Origin: Strongylocentrotus purpuratus
Lineage: Eukaryota > Echinodermata > Echinoidea > Camarodonta > Strongylocentrotidae
Assembly (NCBI RefSeq): GCF_000002235.5
Contig: NW_022145612.1
Span: 15,492,809 to 15,556,808 of the forward strand
Direction: 5' to 3'
Length of the DNA: 64,000 nt
Under the pieces are notes generated by a model. That model saw nothing but the letters and a program-made list of their open reading frames with translations, was not told the DNA's origin and did not search any database. How positions within the stretch are numbered: position 1 is the stretch's first letter; the number at the start of each line of letters is the position of its first letter. Positions 47,160 to 59,346 of this stretch are shown one piece after another. A program made the position numbers and the translations under genes.

Positions 47160-47267
47160 GTATAAGTGGCCATCTTGAAAGTGCTTTATTCATGTATCCT
47201 TCCGCCAATCGCGGCCTCATTACGCACATCAATGAACTATTGATGTTGTTCATATAGTACCACAACA
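47106..47267 (-). repeat. 5' LTR (162 bp)
   Basis: Same sequence as 43493-43654; begins TGTTG and ends CAACA in either orientation, followed by the AACAC target duplication. Confidence 0.95.
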
Positions 47268-47455
47268 AACACTACTGGGCCAGAAGGGATTAGACCACAC
47301 AGCGAGGTCACTGACAGGTGGCTATCTCATTAACTCAGCTCTCAACTAACATAAGAAAAAGAGGATCATGGGGGACCAACAGGCACCGATTGGGGAAGTT
47401 TTCTATATAGAGGGAGCAAGTAGCTACAAGTAGGACAGTGGGGCTTTAAGCCTTT
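47268..47455. repeat. Inverted-repeat element, left arm inner part
   Basis: From 'cagaagggattagaccac' to 'aggacagtggggctttaa' this reads as the reverse complement of about 48963-49148 at roughly 90 percent identity by eye. 'ttggggaagttttctatata' is shared exactly. Confidence 0.9.
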
Positions 47456-48704
47456 GCTATAGAAAAAAAGGTCTTTGTTTCCCTTGATGACTGCATGCAA
47501 CAGGACGTAGGGTTGATTCGACTTTCTTCAAGAGTAACATGATGAGCGTAAAAAGTTATTTGGTCCCTGAGGCAAATAAGCATCGTTTCCACATGGTTGT
47601 TGTTAACACCTATATAAAAGATGCTGCAGCAAAATAGACTATTTATTTGCAATGAAGGAGTTGAGCATAGTGCACTTTCACATTCTGTATCCTACAACAC
47701 ATAGAGAGGTTGGTATACTTTGGTAAATATGTTAAACACAACTACCTACTTGTACCTTTTTACACTCCATCGTGCAGTTCATTCACAGGTACAATGGTTT
47801 TTAATTTGCTGTAGCATTTTACACGGCAGTGTATGAACACGCCTTAACGGACAGTTGCAGCGGTCCTTGAAGTTCACGGCCAACCGGCATAATTAGGTGG
47901 AGTGGTCCTAGAGAGAGGATGCTATGAACTACAGAGTGGTCTGGAGGCAGAAGATCCTCTTTGGAGGACTATCCTGTCAATGTACCGGCCTATCGGGTAA
48001 CCGAATAACGATGATTACCTAGAGTTTGCTAGGACATTGGTTGAGCCAAGGATATATAGCCCAAAGCATGCTCATATCAAATATGAATATTTGAATGCAG
48101 TAGTTATGCATGAACTCAGTATATCCCGCTGGTGTGGAAACATCAAGGATAATAATAGGTAGCCTTACAAGGTATCATACATTTAGAATAGTATTCATTT
48201 GCGTGGAGTCTAAACTACATTTATATCAAACCGTTCTTTTGAATTTTTCATCTAGAGCACTTCAGGGTGTGCTTTTTTAGGAGATGGGGAGAATCTACCT
48301 TCTAACTTTGCAACAAAACACTAAAAATACCTTCTTCTTTTTACCAAATTGAAAATTACTGTGAATTATGGGCAAAGATAAATATATAAATGAGTAAATT
48401 TCAAAAAATCATTCCTTTTAAGGTGCTTAAAACAAATATTGAAAAGTTTTGGGTAAATTGGTTATCATACAGTCTGTTAAAAGCACTTCTTCTGTTTAAA
48501 AAAAAAGGGATATTATTTCATTTAAATATTTAAATATTTTTTCTCTACACATCAAAACAGATGCATGCCCAATTAAAGCTACACGTGAAAGATTTACAAA
48601 TATACTCAGTATCACCTTCAGTAGCATGCTACCCCTCTTATGAATCTTTGTAAGATATGAAACCATTGCTAACACACACACTAAGGTCAAGTAAAAGACT
48701 GAAT
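47456..48704. other. Interior of the inverted-repeat element
   Basis: About 1.25 kb between the arms and the internal array. No transposase motif and no long frame; a 68-codon minus-strand frame (47446-47652) is unrecognised. The interior looks non-coding. Confidence 0.5.
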
Positions 48705-48962
48705 ACTGGCTGTTGAGAGCCAGAAGAACATGAACTCTGTGCTTAAGGATTTACAAGACAATGCCCTTCCAGCTCCAAGCAGAGTGTCTGTTGAGAGCCA
48801 GAACGGTACTAACTGTTTTACATTAAATGAGTTAATGCCCTTTTGGTTCCAAGGAGGTTGTCAAGAGTCAGAAGGGCATTACCTCTGTATTGATGAGTTA
48901 ATGCCTTTCCAGCTCCGAGTAGATTTTCTGTCGAGAGCCAGAACGGTAATAACTGTTTTGAA
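48705..48962. repeat. Array of palindromic units, about 66-76 bp
   Basis: Each unit pairs 'gagttaatgcccttctggctc' type sequence with its complement 'gagccagaagggcattaac' type sequence. ATGCCC starts at 48761 and 48835, and ATGCC at 48901. Units fold back on themselves. Related units lie at 49156 and 49229 outside the right arm and in the left arm outer part. Confidence 0.75.
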
Positions 48963-49204
48963 TTACATGAGTTAAAGCCACACTGTCCTACTTGCTCCCT
49001 CTATATAGAAAACTTCCCCAATCGGTGCCTGTTTGTCCCCCATGATCCTCTTTTTCTTATGTTAATTGAGAGCTGATTTGATAAGATAGCCCCCTGTCAG
49101 TGACCTCGCTTGGTGGTCTAATCCCTTCTGCCCGAACTAGTACAGACGGCCTTTAGTGCCCTTTTGGCTCCAAGCAGATTGTCAAGAGTCAGAAGGGCAT
49201 TACG
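48963..49204. repeat. Inverted-repeat element, right arm
   Basis: Reverse complement of the left arm (47268-47455 plus 43421-43492), including 'tatatagaaaacttccccaa' and 'cccttttggctccaagcaga'. The arms span about 240 bp and the loop about 1.5 kb. This fits a foldback or long-TIR DNA element. The target duplication is not resolved. Confidence 0.85.
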
Positions 49205-51876
49205 TCTGTATATAAAACATATGAGTTAATGCCCTTTTAGCTCTCAGTAGATGCTCTTGCGACTGTCTGAACTTGAAATCGTCCCTGATTATAATGGACT
49301 CCTGGAGGCATGACTACTCAATGAATATTCAGAACAGGTTTTAAAACACCACCCACTCGGGGGATTATTGGAAGGAAAGGACACAGCCTCTAGATATAGG
49401 ACTAATCAATAGATGAAGGAATAGTTTACCTTGATGGACAAGCAGTTATGGTTGCTTCAGAAGATCAACTTACGTACAATCTAAAACAACCTACAACAAT
49501 CAATCAGCTAATCAGGCAATCATAGGAAGACATAATTTCTTACTGGCTATTCCATTCATATCGATAATCAACATAAATTTGTTTATGAAAGAAAAGAGTA
49601 ATGGAATGCGGAACTGTGACACCATTTTGCTTGCATTTTGCTTCAATATATTTGAGAACTCAGTAATTTTCAAGCTGGGATGCAGGAATTCCTAAATAAT
49701 TTGGGCTTGTCAAAACTAAGTGATCTCCAAAACTGAAGGATATAGTTGCACGCTGGCCAAAGCCAAAGAGATATTAATATGCATGTCCATCTCCAGTTCT
49801 TTAGATGGTGCAGACATAGCATTACTCTTGAAGACCCAGAAAGCATTCACACTGCAATTCTTGTGTTCATGTATGCAGGATGTTTTTTAATTATTTTTTT
49901 TAACCCCATCCATTTCAATATGATATCAGTGTTTACCTTTCATCTGCACGCTTCAAGTTGCAGAAAATGTTAAGTTCAGTTTTTGAGGGTGTAGCTGCAG
50001 TATCAATAATATGTTAAAATGTGATAAATGTAACAACTATACAGGTATAGCTATATTAGTGAGAATGTGCTTGTAATTAATGTAATTTATAAAAGCTATT
50101 TGCATCAAATTTAAGGAGAAATTTGTGCTAAAGGTTTAGTCTTTTCATTCCATATAAACACTTCTACATGTACTAATTTCTCATCATTAAGAAAATATCA
50201 TTAGAATAATGGGGCTGCAAAACTACTCTACCCATACCTCCATCCTTCGTTTATTGAATGAATCAGGCAAACTAAAAGCCGGGGACCAAAATAGCAACAG
50301 CTAATGCAATTTATGCATCCACATGGCTGAATGTGGGACTAAAGTGGATCGCCTTGATCAATATTTTGTCATTTCGTTACCCTGAACCTAACCATCTCTC
50401 TCTTTCATTTCCCTTTCGAAGCGCAGACGGATTTTGACCACGGCATTAGGTAAGGAGAGCAATCCGCAATAAAAACATCCGATTATCACGGATGCCCCAG
50501 ACTGTCTGCAAGCTAGCGCAGGGGCAATTTACTTTCATGCTCCAGTGAATTTCACCATACATCAACCACCAGTGTGAGAATTATATGGAGGGAAAAATTG
50601 AATTGGTCTAAAATCCTGCAGACGTGATGTCTTTCACGCTCTATGGGAATTTAATAACTCATTAAGGTCTTAGTCTGTGGGAATGACCTTTAGTTATTAA
50701 TTCAATGTACCATAAATAGAAACCTATGGACTTGAAGTGGTTAGGATGCAAGACACATACTAAAAACTGGCTAATGACCATTTATTTAAATAAGGTTTAT
50801 GATGGAAACTTTACTTAAGGGATATGGGTTTACAGTGTATATCTGTGTACAGTTAGAACGTATAAAATTAGCCTAAACAAATTTGATTTACGTTCTCCCC
50901 CCCCCCCCCTTCCCCCCACTTCCAACCACTATAATGTACATCACTTGTATCAATAAACAAATTAATATTTAAAAAAACCTGCAAAACCTTCAGCTTTTAC
51001 CATAATAATAATTCCACAAATCATTCTCTCACAACAGAAAATTAAATTTAGTATTTATGATAATAAATATCTGTTCCATGATAATGTTGGGGTGGACGAA
51101 AAGTGCCTGAAAATTATACCATGAATTTGATTAAAATGTTGACCAGCTTTGAAAGGAAAAAAAAATAGTCCTTTCTAAATCTTCAGGATATACACCATCT
51201 TGATCACAGTGTGTTCACATCTTTACTAGATAAGACAAACAACATACGAAACAGTCTTCACCAATATGTCCTCTTTAAGGTCATATGGTGGTCATCTTAG
51301 CATTTTCTCCACAATACAGAATACAACATAACCTTCTTTTTGCCGGAAAAAAAAATATACTTGACTTCTCTGATGCACATCAACCATATTCGTACATAAT
51401 TCATAGGTTATTTACATTCTGTTAATTGTTTTGCTCATTCATGGTACAAGTAGTAAAACGATGCAATCCCATACTCAACAATTAGAAGACAAATAATATA
51501 TTGAGCTTGGGTTACTCTTATTTGCTTCTCGATAACAATGTCTGATAAGAATTTCAGTAACAGATTTGATTTGCACACAAGTTCATATTTAAAGCATATG
51601 TTATGCCCAGGGTCATGCTTATTTCCCACATTATTTATATATATTTCCTCCTGCCACTCTGTTGTGTCTATTTGGGAGTATTTCAATTAGCCACCAGCAG
51701 GGCATATACCATTTATATGACTGAGCTAGGATCCACTTCTAGTGAGCAGTCGTTCTGAGGTCAAGATGTACAGACTGAGTGCACAGTGAAGTGATACTGA
51801 TACCATTTGTCCGGACTGACAGACCCCAGATGCAAACTTCGCTGTCACTGAATGTGAAATGGGTATTAGAGAGAGT
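49205..51876. other. Unannotated spacer
   Basis: One further palindromic unit near 49225-49260. A CpG-containing patch lies at 50410-50540. Otherwise AT-rich with a C-rich run at 50897-50908. No gene recognised. Confidence 0.45.
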
Positions 51877-52132
51877 ATGGCCAAGGTAAGGTCACATCAC
51901 ATCAGAAACAGACTCGGTTTTTATCCAACCCTCTTTAGTGGTGAATATGAAAGGGGTTCAAATTAAAGTAAGTCTGTGTGTGTTCATGGCAAGGTCAGAT
52001 CAGATCAGACACAGACTCGATCCTTATCCAAGTCTCATCTAGCAGTGAGTATGAAAGGGGTACATATCAAAGCGAGCCTGTGTCGTGTGTGTTTTGGTAG
52101 GGAGGATGGCCAGGGCAAGGTCAGGATGGATG
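51877..52132. repeat. Tandem repeat, unit about 109-120 bp
   Basis: Two full copies (51877-51985, 51986-52105) and the start of a third. 'gagtatgaaaggggt(t/a)ca' and 'cacagactcg' recur, as does 'gtctgtgtgtgttc'. The open frame at 51976-52191 follows the repeat. Confidence 0.8.
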
Positions 52133-53056
52133 AGAAGCTTGCATTAAATGAGATTTTATTTCCTGACACCCTCAGGGGTTGGGCTATCTAGAGCACAATA
52201 CTCTACTTTGGTCATATATACATTGACCCCAACAGCTTCTATAAAGATGCTGAAGATACTGGACTGGTGAAAATGGTCAATTTGGCCTTATGATCTCTTA
52301 TCTAATACACCTAATAAAATTTCATTTTTGTAACCAAAGCGTTAAAAGTCTGACATACTGCGCAGTTGACTTAAATATATCTTTACAAACTCTATTTTAT
52401 AATTAAAAGAGCATCAATATTCTCTACATGGAATAGTTATTTAAAAAAAGACAAAACCATTTGAACTGCAGCTGAGAAGAGACACAAAAATCAATTTCAT
52501 AAGTTATGAAAATACAATGAAATAAGCAGTAATATATAAATCAGTTATCTATTTCCATAAAGGTGGCATAAATGAAAGCATCAGGCTTAGACACATCTGA
52601 TTCATTGCAACCCAGCAGGTAATATTCACAACAACCAGCAAGACTTGTTACTCAGAGAGATCATACGGTGAGATAATCATGTGGTAGCCGAAGTAGCATA
52701 TCCTCTCTCTGTCATTGCGGTTTTCAGATTTCAGATCATGGTTAGTTAAGATCACCACGTCATAAATTTTGTAATTTAAATCTCAAGAATGGAAATTTCT
52801 CTGTTTATAACAGAAGAAACAATACTAACTGTATTTCTTAAGCAGGCATGATTACATCAAGTCTTAGCTTTCAAATATAAGTATCATGCTTTAATATTTC
52901 AGAGATTATTTTTTCAGAGTCAACCAAAGAAATCTTTTGAGAGTGCTGTGAAACTCATCCATTTACAGTGCCCCGAATATAATTTCTTTTTATCTCTCTT
53001 TCTCTATCAATGAGATAGAGAGAGAGAAAGAGAGAGACAAAACCCATGCTACAGAA
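52133..53056. other. Unannotated spacer
   Basis: A near-palindrome of CTCTCTTTCTCTATC and GATAGAGAGAGAGAAAGAGAG at 52998-53036. Nothing else recognised. Confidence 0.5.
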
Positions 53057-53079
53057 CCCCCCCCCCCCAAAAAAAAAAA
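53057..53079. repeat. C12A11 homopolymer junction
   Basis: Twelve C run directly into eleven A. Similar junctions occur at 24064, 31431 and, on the other strand, 4985. Confidence 0.9.
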
Positions 53080-53879
53080 GAAGAAAAAAAAAAAGAGCAT
53101 CGTATTAGAGTACAGGAAACATCTTCTTTAAAAAAAATACTACTACTACAATCTCTACTAGCTGGGAGTAATCATTCCATATGGTAAATATACTATAGTT
53201 AGCACTTCAACATACTGGTAGTGAAATACGAAGTCACCATGTGAGAGTTTGTGATTCTTGACAATAGATTTATTATAGATAATTGTTTTTAATAAAACTA
53301 TACTGCCAATGATATATGACTTTTGCAAGAAGTATTCATGTAAGCAGATAGGGCATAATACCTTGTTTGTATGAACTTGAAAATAAATGAGAAAAAGAGA
53401 TTCCTTTAAAGCAAAAATGAGTACAGGAAAAAAAGTGTAATGCAGTATCGATTGGAATTAATGGATGACTTTTGGTATTATCAAAAAGTGTTTTGCACAA
53501 ACCACTTGTTCGCTATTAGAAACTTGACAGTCAAAATGATGTAAACATGTTTGTCGCTTTCTGTAAACCCCAAGAGATTAACAAAAATTATTATTTGTTC
53601 ACAGCACACTCAATGGACAGAATCAGATATGTTTGTGATCGTGGTTATCACTTAACACATTTTTTTCTTCAATATCCTATTTCGTGAATAATTGTCACCA
53701 CTAAATCCAATAATTTGTTTCCAAAACCGACTGGACAGATCTGAGGAAAATACTTAAATTGTTAGCTAAGATAGTGGTTACTTTATTTCAGTGGTTTTGA
53801 AAGATGCTGATTAAAGACAGATAATAGAAATGATTAGTGGATTTATAAAGCACGTAAGAGACAGACAGTGAAAGCAAAG
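53080..53879. other. Unannotated spacer
   Basis: Nothing recognised. Confidence 0.5.
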
Positions 53880-54122
53880 GAAAGAGACAGGGATAACAGG
53901 AGGGAGAGAGGGGAGACAGAGAGAAAGAGGGAGAAAGAGGGAGAGCATGATAAGGAGAGAGAGAGAGAGAGAGGGGGGGGGGGGGAATGGAGAAGGTGAA
54001 GGAGGGAGAGAGAGAGAGAGAGAGAGGGGGGGGGAGAGCAGGAGAGGGAGATACAGAGAGAAGACAACAGAGACAGAGAGAGAGAGAGAGAGAGAGACAG
54101 AGATAGAGAGAGAGAGGGGGGG
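53880..54122. repeat. Purine-rich tract with G runs
   Basis: GA, GGGA and two short poly-G runs on the + strand. Frames across it are low-complexity artefacts. Confidence 0.9.
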
Positions 54123-54639
54123 CAGTAAGGGAAAATAAGGGGGTACTAATTCTTGTAGCTATCACACTGTATAGATCTTGAAATATACAAAGACCCTAAG
54201 ATCAGTAAAGACTTGAAACATAATTATATGTGTCGTAAAGTACAGTGACAAACTTTGGTTGACAAAAGATCTAGTTTGACATTGTGAGGAAGACAGTTGT
54301 CAAATGGTTTCTCATCCTATGAAAAAGAAGCTCTATACTAGTGAGAAAAAAACATTAATGAAAGGAACTGCAGGAAAAAACTAGGACATCTTTGTACGAC
54401 TTCATGTTGCAATAACCTAATCTCAAAACAGATTCTCACTTTTTTGCTACATGTACCTTTGCAACAGGTAAGTTGAGTAGAGAAAAGGTAACTTTCCCAA
54501 ATCTTTCCTCTTGCCTTTGAGGCCTCCAAAACAAGTGAAAATACCTTGAAGAACGAAAGAAACTGCTGGAAAAACGGGGACAACATCGTTAACATTTAAA
54601 ACACCTTTGAACCCATCTCAAGTTCTTTGATTTCTGGTA

Positions 54640-54890
54640 AAGAGACTGTGCGCGCCTGAAGAAAGCCCTGAGGCTGCGTGTATGAAAAGAGGGCGCGTTG
54701 GAGAGCCTCATGAATAAGTCTCTTCATCTACTACAACTCCCTCATCCAGGGCACCACGAGACGAACGAACGAGTCTCATGTTTGCCCGCCACTCAGAAGT
54801 GGTCTGCGGTTTCCTGTTGCAAATCCTGTCTCAGAACTTGAAACGGTGACAAGACCACAGGCTTTCTTATCTCATCTAATCAGCATCCCC
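54640..54890. promoter_or_regulatory. CpG-containing island, possible enhancer
   Basis: GC content and CpG rise sharply above the surroundings. It holds a Runx-like TGCGGT (54797) and its complement-type ACCACA (54854), followed by TTATCT (GATA-type) and TAATC (homeobox-type). There is no open frame of note. Regulatory role is inference from composition and motif crowding. Confidence 0.25.
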
Positions 54891-57090
54891 TCAAAAGAGA
54901 ATGAAATTATAACTTATAGTCCTCAACGAATATTCTGCTGGTCTCGACATTGAATAATCATTTGTAAAGGTAGAAGTGTGCTTACACTTCCAATTCCATA
55001 CTAAATGATGGTGAACACCTATGTGGTGTTAATGAGTCTGCATCGACCATATGGCCTAGACCTCATATCAGACCTAGTTGAAAAAGAAAAAAAAAATATA
55101 GATATCATTTTCAGAAATTGTGAAAATTACTGTTCAAGCTGATTTCCACCCTGTCCCCATTCTGAAGTGATATATTCTATTCCAGGATAGTCGTGCCTTT
55201 AAAACTGTTGACATGATTTTTCAAGATCATCTTAGAGTGTTATATAAAATCTGAACTTGGGTCATACATACATAATCTTATCAGATTTTGAAATCAAATG
55301 GATAGTCATGAAATGAAAATCGGAGCTCTGCAAACTAAATTGACTTCACCTAGATATGTCCATATCTACCATAGATCTTAGGATTGGATTCATTTTGCAG
55401 TATTTGTGTATTACCAAACTCTAACTTATAAAGTTTCATGAAGGTATACTATAGTCAATGTTTTCATCTTAGGATTGAGCAAGCTTGGTGACCACAAATG
55501 TTTTGACCCTCTCATGTAACCACTGAGTTTTAACACACTACTTATTCACACAATGTGATCCAATCACTAGGCTTAGAAAAATGATGTTCCTACATGAGGG
55601 CAAATGATTCATTGTACAGAGGAATGAAATGTTCATCAAAAAAATTGAGTACAAAAAAAAAGTGATCTGAGAATGCATAGTGTTTGATACAGAGTCATGT
55701 GATTGCCACTACTAGATTATTGCAAATGCTTGGACAATACCATGATTTTTGAAAAAAAGAGACTACTGTCACTTTTCTAGAATCCATGGTCATACTGAGC
55801 ATGGCTCAATCAATGGAAAAGGTTTAAGCAGATCTAACAACAAATAAAAAGACAAACAAACAAACAACAACTTATCAGTAATATCATCAGCATTTCTGTC
55901 TTACTGGAAACTGATTATTATGATTTTATAATTTATTTCAAAAACAAAAGACATGTAGGAAACTGGGAAATCTATAGACAAATTAATCAAGTTTGCTGTG
56001 AAGGATTGCCTACAGTGTCAGACATGAAAGTGTATTCTATAGATGAACTATACAACTATATACACCTACATCAAAACATACATCAGGTTCACCCACAAAT
56101 AAACAATGTAATTAATCATTGTTATCCATTATGATACTCCGATCCACATGGCATATGTGTCATCCACCCACACAAAAAAGGCTTACCATGAAACCATAGA
56201 GGGTGACACAAACCTTCATTACATTAATGTTAACCAATTTGTAAAGAATAATTTAATATTAAATCTAATAATAGAATGCTTCCACAATATGAGAGACTGT
56301 TGTTGTGTTCACACGTGTTTTATGTCCACAAAACATACAGTTTTAGTGACAGTTAAAAGGGTAATTTCGCTCTTTATTATTATTTCTTCTTTTTGGGGGC
56401 TTTAGTTGAACAATTACAAAACAATGTTAGCTGCAATGTAAACATTTTACTTCTGAAGGGAATAAATCAAAAGACTGAATTTTTGTTCAATCTCACCGAC
56501 TTTATTTTGGTTTTTGCTTTGTCTTTGTATTACTTTGAAATTTTGTATGCAATGGATTTCAAGTAAAAAGCTTGTAGACTTGACTACATTTAAGAAAGGA
56601 ATATGACAACAAGTATTATAGGTATTTCTTTGTTATCAGCATTATTTACAATGGCATATATTTGCAAACATTACAATAAAACAATGCATAAGATCAGCAA
56701 ATTATGTTATATACAAATGGTCTACACTTTGACTGAAAAATTCTTGATTTTTTTCCACTGATCAATTCATTTGTTCATAGCATAGAGCTGGTTGATGTGA
56801 AATCTGATATGTTTTCTGCTAAAAGCGAGAATTAGGGCATCTACTGTACTACGACTCTCAATAGATGCTATGTTATATTCACTTATTTGTTTGTTTGAAA
56901 ATGCATTCAGTTATTTGTTTGCTTGAAAGATATTATTAAAAAAGTGATAGTATCTCAAACACATTTAAGATATCACGATTGACCCGATAGGTCTGGCATG
57001 TCTCGACATGCAGCTGGGAGTACTTCCCCATCTTCCTTAGATAAGTAAAGAATTGGAACGTGAGAGAGCAGGAAACGAAACTCCTCATTG
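54891..57090. other. Unannotated AT-rich spacer
   Basis: Nothing recognised. Confidence 0.5.
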
Positions 57091-57440
57091 CAGTGGCTGC
57101 TAATAAGCAAGCTAGTTTGTCAGCCACGCAAGACAGCTGATTGCATGCGTAGATGGGGCCCGTGACATCAAGACGGGTGAATCGTTAGCCGATTGACGGC
57201 GATGCAGACGTAGCGACCGGCTTTCACGAGGGCAAAATTCCCAGTACTCAGCGGATTCTACTACGGTTGCTAAGGAGATCGCTGATGTGTAAACAACTCT
57301 CAGTTGCCTGGCTGGCGTGTATTGAATTCCCACAGCATTTCGATTTACGAGGAACTCTAAAGAAAAACTGTGCCTGGCTCGGGCTGGCGCTATTTACTAG
57401 CGACAAGCGATGTTGCTGTGTCATCGCTACGATTGCTACG
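57091..57440. promoter_or_regulatory. CpG-rich island, possible promoter or enhancer
   Basis: About 350 bp clearly richer in CpG than anything nearby, with repeated GTTGCY half-sites of RFX type (ggttgctaagg at 57265, agttgcctgg at 57302) and ATTGCTACGG. Open frames exist on both strands but none is recognisable. It could be a promoter without a visible first exon. Confidence 0.3.
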
Positions 57441-58344
57441 GAACAAAAATAGCATCATGAATAATTGAATTAATATACCCATGGTAAAAAAGACAGTAGG
57501 ATGGGAGAAGCATCAATGGGTTACTTTACTGTTCTTTAAACTATATTATTCCTTATCCAACATTTACTTTTATGGAAAGAGAACAGCAATTTGAAGAAGA
57601 AAATGTAAAATAATAAGGATGAAAGTAAAGATATGGACTCAAAGCATTAATGTAAACATGAGATGTAAATATAGGAAAATCTCCATACCACAAAAGTCTG
57701 AGCTTAGAAATCAAATGAATTAGTACAGTTTGTAGTCATGCTATAAAGGGAAACCTGCATTAAATATAAATGAACACAGGTGTCAGACTGAATATTAGAT
57801 CATCATTATTCTGAACTCACAGCCACCAGAAAGTTAATGAAAGATGCAATAAGGGTCTTTTTAACCATTAAAGATTCTGACTTCTTAACCCCAAGATAAG
57901 ACACTTTAATTGATTTATCTATCTATGGACTGACTTTCCAAGCAAAGCAATATGCATGTAACAGATGAATTATTCTGTATAGAAGAAATCATACCAATGG
58001 AGCAATTGATTTTCTTATTTCGATTTATAAGAACGAAAGAACGGTGGTGGGTTGATGCGTGGCTAACACGCAACATGAAACAGTAACCATGGTAACATGA
58101 ATACAAGGCTTAAAGTCAAACATGTGTGGGCGTCTGGAGGAGGCAAATCGAGGGCAGCAAAACTGTGGTTTCCATGATTACTGTAAATTGACAGTTTTTT
58201 TTTTAAAACCATAAACTCTTTACCTCAACCAGAAAACGTCCTTGGCAAACAAGAAGAATGGCAGAACACCTACTTTCTAGAGGGATGTGATGATGGAAGG
58301 CGAAGGAGAAAGCCACAGAATACCTGAATATTCTAATAAACTTT
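57441..58344. other. Unannotated spacer with an X-box
   Basis: AT-rich apart from the RFX-type site at 58083-58096. Confidence 0.5.
58083..58096 (+). promoter_or_regulatory. RFX X-box consensus match
   Basis: GTAACCATGGTAAC fits GTNRCC-NN-RGYAAC at every fixed position. The same 14-mer occurs in reverse at 59638-59651. Confidence 0.4.
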
Positions 58345-58388
58345 GAGAGAGAAAGAGAAAGAGAAAGAGAAAGAGAAAGAGAAAGAGA

Positions 58389-58436
<48 letters not shown>
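58345..58436. repeat. (GAAAGA)n(GA)n microsatellite
   Basis: Regular GAAAGA units for about 50 bp, then pure GA. Confidence 0.95.
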
Positions 58437-58439
<3 letters not shown>

Positions 58440-59163
58440 AGGAGTTGTGCAGTTTTAAGAACAAGAAACAAAATTGCTGGGCCCTGACTGTATAGGCAAT
58501 AAAATTAAAAGATATAAATAATAGGAGAGTGATTACATAGTTTAGATAAAAACTAGAAAATGATCAAAGAAATGGACGAAAGAAGAAGATATACAAGCAG
58601 CATCCAAGACTGGAAGTGACTAGGGAAAATGTTCAGGGATTGTGAATGACGTATGTAGAGATGGAAATCATGTTGTGACATGTCCGACTGTAATAATCAA
58701 AGAAGAATGATGTGAAAGTTAAAAAAATAGTTGCAAGACAGAAAAAAGAATGTTCGAGAGAGGTGAAAAACAGTTAATGACAAGGAAAATGATTTACGAA
58801 GACAGGACAGTATTAGGAGGAAGAGAGAGAAAGAAAGAGGGAGGGAGGGAGTGATGGTACAGAAATATGAGGATACAGACAATGTGAGTAGTATGTGAAA
58901 CATGAGGGAGAGAGAGAGAGAGAAAGTTTACAGTAAAAGAACAAAAGAGTTAGAAGAAAATACAATAATTACACTGACACATCAAGGAAATTCAAAGGTT
59001 AACTACAAAAGACATTTCATTCCCTTAATTCAAATGCAAATACGCTGTTAAATTTTCATCTGAAACAGTGAAAGTGCATGATATCATTTTCACTACTTTC
59101 ATGTGAACGAACTTTTTGAGTTGGAACGCATCACTGAACCAGGAGAGTAATCAAGTCAAGTCA
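58437..59163. other. Purine-leaning spacer
   Basis: Unique sequence rich in purines, with short GGGA and GA runs near 58820-58850 and 58906-58924. No gene. Confidence 0.5.
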
Positions 59164-59310
59164 AGCCTAGTAGGAGAAAGAAAGAGACAGTGAGAGAGAA
59201 AGAGAGACAGTGTGAGACAGAGAGAAAGTGAGACTGTGTGAGAACAAGAGAGTAAGAGAGAGAGAGAGAGATTAAGAGAAAGACAGAGAGAGAGAGAGAG
59301 ATTAAGAGAA

Positions 59311-59342
<32 letters not shown>
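59164..59342. repeat. (GA)n with a 33-bp tandem unit
   Basis: GACAGTGAGAGAGAAAGAGA units give way to a 33-bp unit containing 'attaagagaaagacag', present twice, then pure GA. Confidence 0.9.

Positions 59343-59346
<4 letters not shown>

Larger units (their letters stand above)
43493..47267 (-). mobile_element. Ty3/Gypsy-type LTR retrotransposon, young, incomplete
   Basis: A 3775-bp element bounded by two 162-bp LTRs that look identical, each TGTTG...CAACA, with a 5-bp AACAC target duplication. On the minus strand the order is 5' LTR, PBS, a frame for RT, RNase H and integrase, about 840 bp of non-coding sequence, PPT, 3' LTR. The RT-RNase H-integrase order is that of Ty3/Gypsy (Metaviridae) elements. 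Identical LTRs mean a very recent insertion. No capsid (gag) or protease part is recognised, and the element is shorter than whole members of the group, so it looks incomplete and probably depended on relatives. It lies inside an inverted-repeat DNA element. Confidence 0.95.

Noticed and set aside
3536-59041. POU octamers ATGCAAAT at 3536, 8607 and 59034
   Set aside because: Expected several times by chance in AT-rich DNA.
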